Source: Phycisphaerales bacterium UBA966 (lineage in GTDB: Bacteria; Planctomycetota; Phycisphaerae; Phycisphaerales; SM1A02). From it: a DNA stretch of 8,146 nucleotides. The notes beneath the pieces were generated by a model. That model worked only from the letters and a program-made list of their open reading frames with translations, did no database searches and was not told where the DNA came from. Below, piece after piece: positions 6,588 through 8,146 of the stretch. The stretch is taken from NCBI GenBank assembly GCA_002292895.1, contig DBCE01000018.1:1-8146 (forward strand), read 5' to 3'. The stretch's first letter is position 1. Every line of letters begins with the position of its first letter. Made by a program: the position numbers and the translations under genes.

Positions 6588-7430
6588 ATGGCGAAGTCAT
6601 CGAAGTCCGCGTCCGACGCCCCACGCACATCCCCCAAGCAGCTGCCGAAGTGGCTTCCCACAGCGGCATGGAGCGTTTGTTTGGGCGGAGTTGCCATTGC
6701 GTTGGCAGTGGCCGTCCCGCGACTTCTCAACTCCACCGCCAACGCCACCCTGCCCGCGCCAATCCGAGTGGTGCTCAGCGGTCAGCCGACATGGCTTCCA
6801 AAGGATGAACGCGCGGCGATCGAACGCGGCATCATCAAGTCGCTGGCCTCATCACCGTTTGATCGAGATGGCCTGATCGCGGCACAAGATGTTGCAACGC
6901 GCTGCGGCTGGTATTCCGATGTGCAGCAAGTCCATCGAGCCAACGTGGACGAAGTGATCGTTGAGGGAAGCTGGGCCATTCCCTGCGCACTGGTCTGCGA
7001 TGCTGACGGCGAACACTTAGTAGACACCCGCGGTCGACTGCTGCCCCGCACGTATCCAACTGGTCGCGGCCCGAAGCTGCTGCGTATCAACGGCGTCACC
7101 ATGCCTCGCCCAACAACGATCGGTGCCCAGTGGACGGGCGATGAAATTGCCGCTGCGCTCACCATGGCGACGCTCTTCTCTGAGTGCGCTTGGCGATCGC
7201 AAATTGCCGCCATTGATGTGAGTTCATGGACCAACGACGGCACCGTGAACGTCCTGAGTGACAAAAACTGCAAGATCATTTGGGGGCGCGCGCCGGGCAA
7301 GGAAACTGCTTCAGAAGTGCCTGCCACGCAGAAACTCGCTGTGCTGCAGATGGCATTCACTCAAAGTGGACGCGTAGACACCGGCGCTGCTGTGCTTGAT
7401 TTGCGCGGCGACCTCACCTGCGCGCGCTGA
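6588..7430 (+). CDS. FtsQ/DivIB-like cell-division membrane protein
   Basis: Probable divisome protein of 280 residues, single-pass and with its C-terminus outside. A short basic cytoplasmic tail (1-21) precedes one hydrophobic helix (about 24-44, ending VAVPRLL). The ectodomain starts with a POTRA-like segment: PIRVVLSGQP (58-67), an amphipathic helix, SPFD..GL, then CGWYSDVQQVHR (106-117). Next comes IPCALVCDADGEHLVDTRGRLLP (131-153), which resembles the FtsQ pattern (P-x-A-x-[VW] followed by an acidic VD-x-x-G-x-[LV]-[LF]). It ends with AAVLDLRGDLTCAR (267-280), similar to the FtsQ final strand with D-L-R. Placement directly after murC-murB-ddl supports FtsQ. Similarity is weak, and six of its seven cysteines lie in the ectodomain. 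ATG 6588 is preferred over TTG 6567; neither has a clear Shine-Dalgarno. The 115 bases after ddl show only weak 5-6-base inverted repeats. It could alternatively be another POTRA-type envelope protein. Confidence 0.7.
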   Translation: MAKSSKSASDAPRTSPKQLPKWLPTAAWSVCLGGVAIALAVAVPRLLNSTANATLPAPIRVVLSGQPTWLPKDERAAIERGIIKSLASSPFDRDGLIAAQDVATRCGWYSDVQQVHRANVDEVIVEGSWAIPCALVCDADGEHLVDTRGRLLPRTYPTGRGPKLLRINGVTMPRPTTIGAQWTGDEIAAALTMATLFSECAWRSQIAAIDVSSWTNDGTVNVLSDKNCKIIWGRAPGKETASEVPATQKLAVLQMAFTQSGRVDTGAAVLDLRGDLTCAR

Positions 7431-7483
7431 CATACAAACTTGCTGGTACCGCACCCGCGCTCCGCGGCGATAGCATTGCACCC

Positions 7484-8128
7484 ATGCCGCTCCCTCGCGG
7501 ACTTGTCATGTGCAGTTTCATCTGGATCATTGCCTGCTTCGCAGCAACGATCGGATTGAGCGCGCCCATTCAACCAACCAGCGGGGTCTACACCCCTTCC
7601 GTTCGTGCCATGCTGGCGTTGCTTGCCGTGGGCGCGTGCCTGCTTTGGCCCATCGCGCGCCTGGCCTACGCCCACGGCGCGTGGACACCCGCGCGCGTGG
7701 CGGTGGACATGATCACCATCATGGTGGCGTTCCATGCCATCTTCTGGCCATTGCACTTGGTCACCTACTGGACCGCGGCGCAGATGATGGCCATCGACCT
7801 CTTGCTGTGCGGATGGATCGCGGCTACTGGCGCATGGATGGCACTGGCATTGCGCCCTGACAGACGGCGCATGGTGTGGTCCACAGGGTGGATGGCGATC
7901 GTTGTTGCCGGCGTGGTGTTGGACGCCGTGGGCCTGCAGGCGCCAGTTCCTGAACTGGCTGGCCCATATGCCGCGCTGCTTCGATTGACCCCGGAACGCA
8001 CCGATTCAGTGGTGATTCCGATGTGGTCGGTGGCTATCTGGCCGTGGATTCTGGCGTCCGGGGCCTGGGCGGGAGTGCTCTTGACGTCCAAACGGTTGCC
8101 CCGAACGGCAAGCCCGGCTAACCTCTAG
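7484..8128 (+). CDS. Unrecognised six-helix membrane protein
   Basis: I do not recognise a family for this 214-residue hydrophobic protein. About six membrane segments are visible: 7-25, 40-62, 73-96, 99-123, 133-151 and 180-203. Hydrophobic segments 3 and 4 hold unusual charged or coordinating residues: D75, H84 and H91 (F-H-A-I-F-W-P-L-H-L) and D105. D147 lies in segment 5. A basic loop, PDRRRM (125-130), suggests that the segment 4-5 loop is cytoplasmic. No signal peptide cleavage motif or catalytic motif is evident. The ATG at 7484 is used; ATG 7508 would remove part of the first helix. No Shine-Dalgarno is present. It starts 53 bases after the FtsQ-like gene on the same strand, so it may belong to the same transcript. 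In the dcw clusters of other bacteria ftsA would be expected here, but nothing in this sequence resembles an actin-like ATPase. That it is a real gene is supported by its length and clear membrane pattern. Confidence 0.75.
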   Translation: MPLPRGLVMCSFIWIIACFAATIGLSAPIQPTSGVYTPSVRAMLALLAVGACLLWPIARLAYAHGAWTPARVAVDMITIMVAFHAIFWPLHLVTYWTAAQMMAIDLLLCGWIAATGAWMALALRPDRRRMVWSTGWMAIVVAGVVLDAVGLQAPVPELAGPYAALLRLTPERTDSVVIPMWSVAIWPWILASGAWAGVLLTSKRLPRTASPANL

Positions 8129-8146
8129 GAGCCTCGCGGCGGGATC

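Overview
The window is a GC-rich, almost fully coding bacterial chromosome segment devoted to the cell envelope. It holds two divergent gene groups around a roughly 214-base intergenic region (2791-3004). I see no RNA genes, insertion sequences, CRISPR arrays or prophage genes. The mix of an LptF/LptG permease, a sigma-54-dependent regulator and peptidoglycan precursor genes indicates a diderm bacterium. The wording of several MurC motifs (EACEF.RSF and NNVEEDHLE instead of the proteobacterial EADESD and N(I/V)E.DH) and the very diverged FtsQ-like protein resemble planctomycete proteins as I remember them, possibly class Phycisphaerae. That assignment is an inference from memory, not a demonstrated result.

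Left arm, minus strand: a 459-residue NtrC-type response regulator (1411-2790) is followed about 20 bases downstream by the N-terminal two thirds of an LptF/LptG-type lipopolysaccharide-export permease. The permease runs off the left edge of the window, so its C-terminal membrane domain is not seen.

Right arm, plus strand: murC (3005-4489) and murB (overlapping murC at TAATG) are followed by ddl (61-base gap, strong Shine-Dalgarno) and an FtsQ-like single-pass membrane protein (115-base gap). This is the murC-murB-ddl-ftsQ order known from the division and cell wall (dcw) clusters of other bacteria. MurC adds L-Ala to UDP-MurNAc, MurB makes UDP-MurNAc by reducing the enolpyruvyl intermediate, Ddl makes D-Ala-D-Ala, and FtsQ-type proteins belong to the divisome. 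After the FtsQ-like gene, where ftsA and ftsZ would usually stand, there is a six-helix membrane protein I do not recognise (7484-8128).

Most of the window is ordinary, conserved biology. The points worth a second look are a cysteine where MurB normally has its catalytic serine, the truncated dcw layout, a cysteine-rich FtsQ-like ectodomain, the coupling of a sigma-54 activator to an Lpt permease, and the unknown membrane protein. I found no convincing evidence of a wholly new system.
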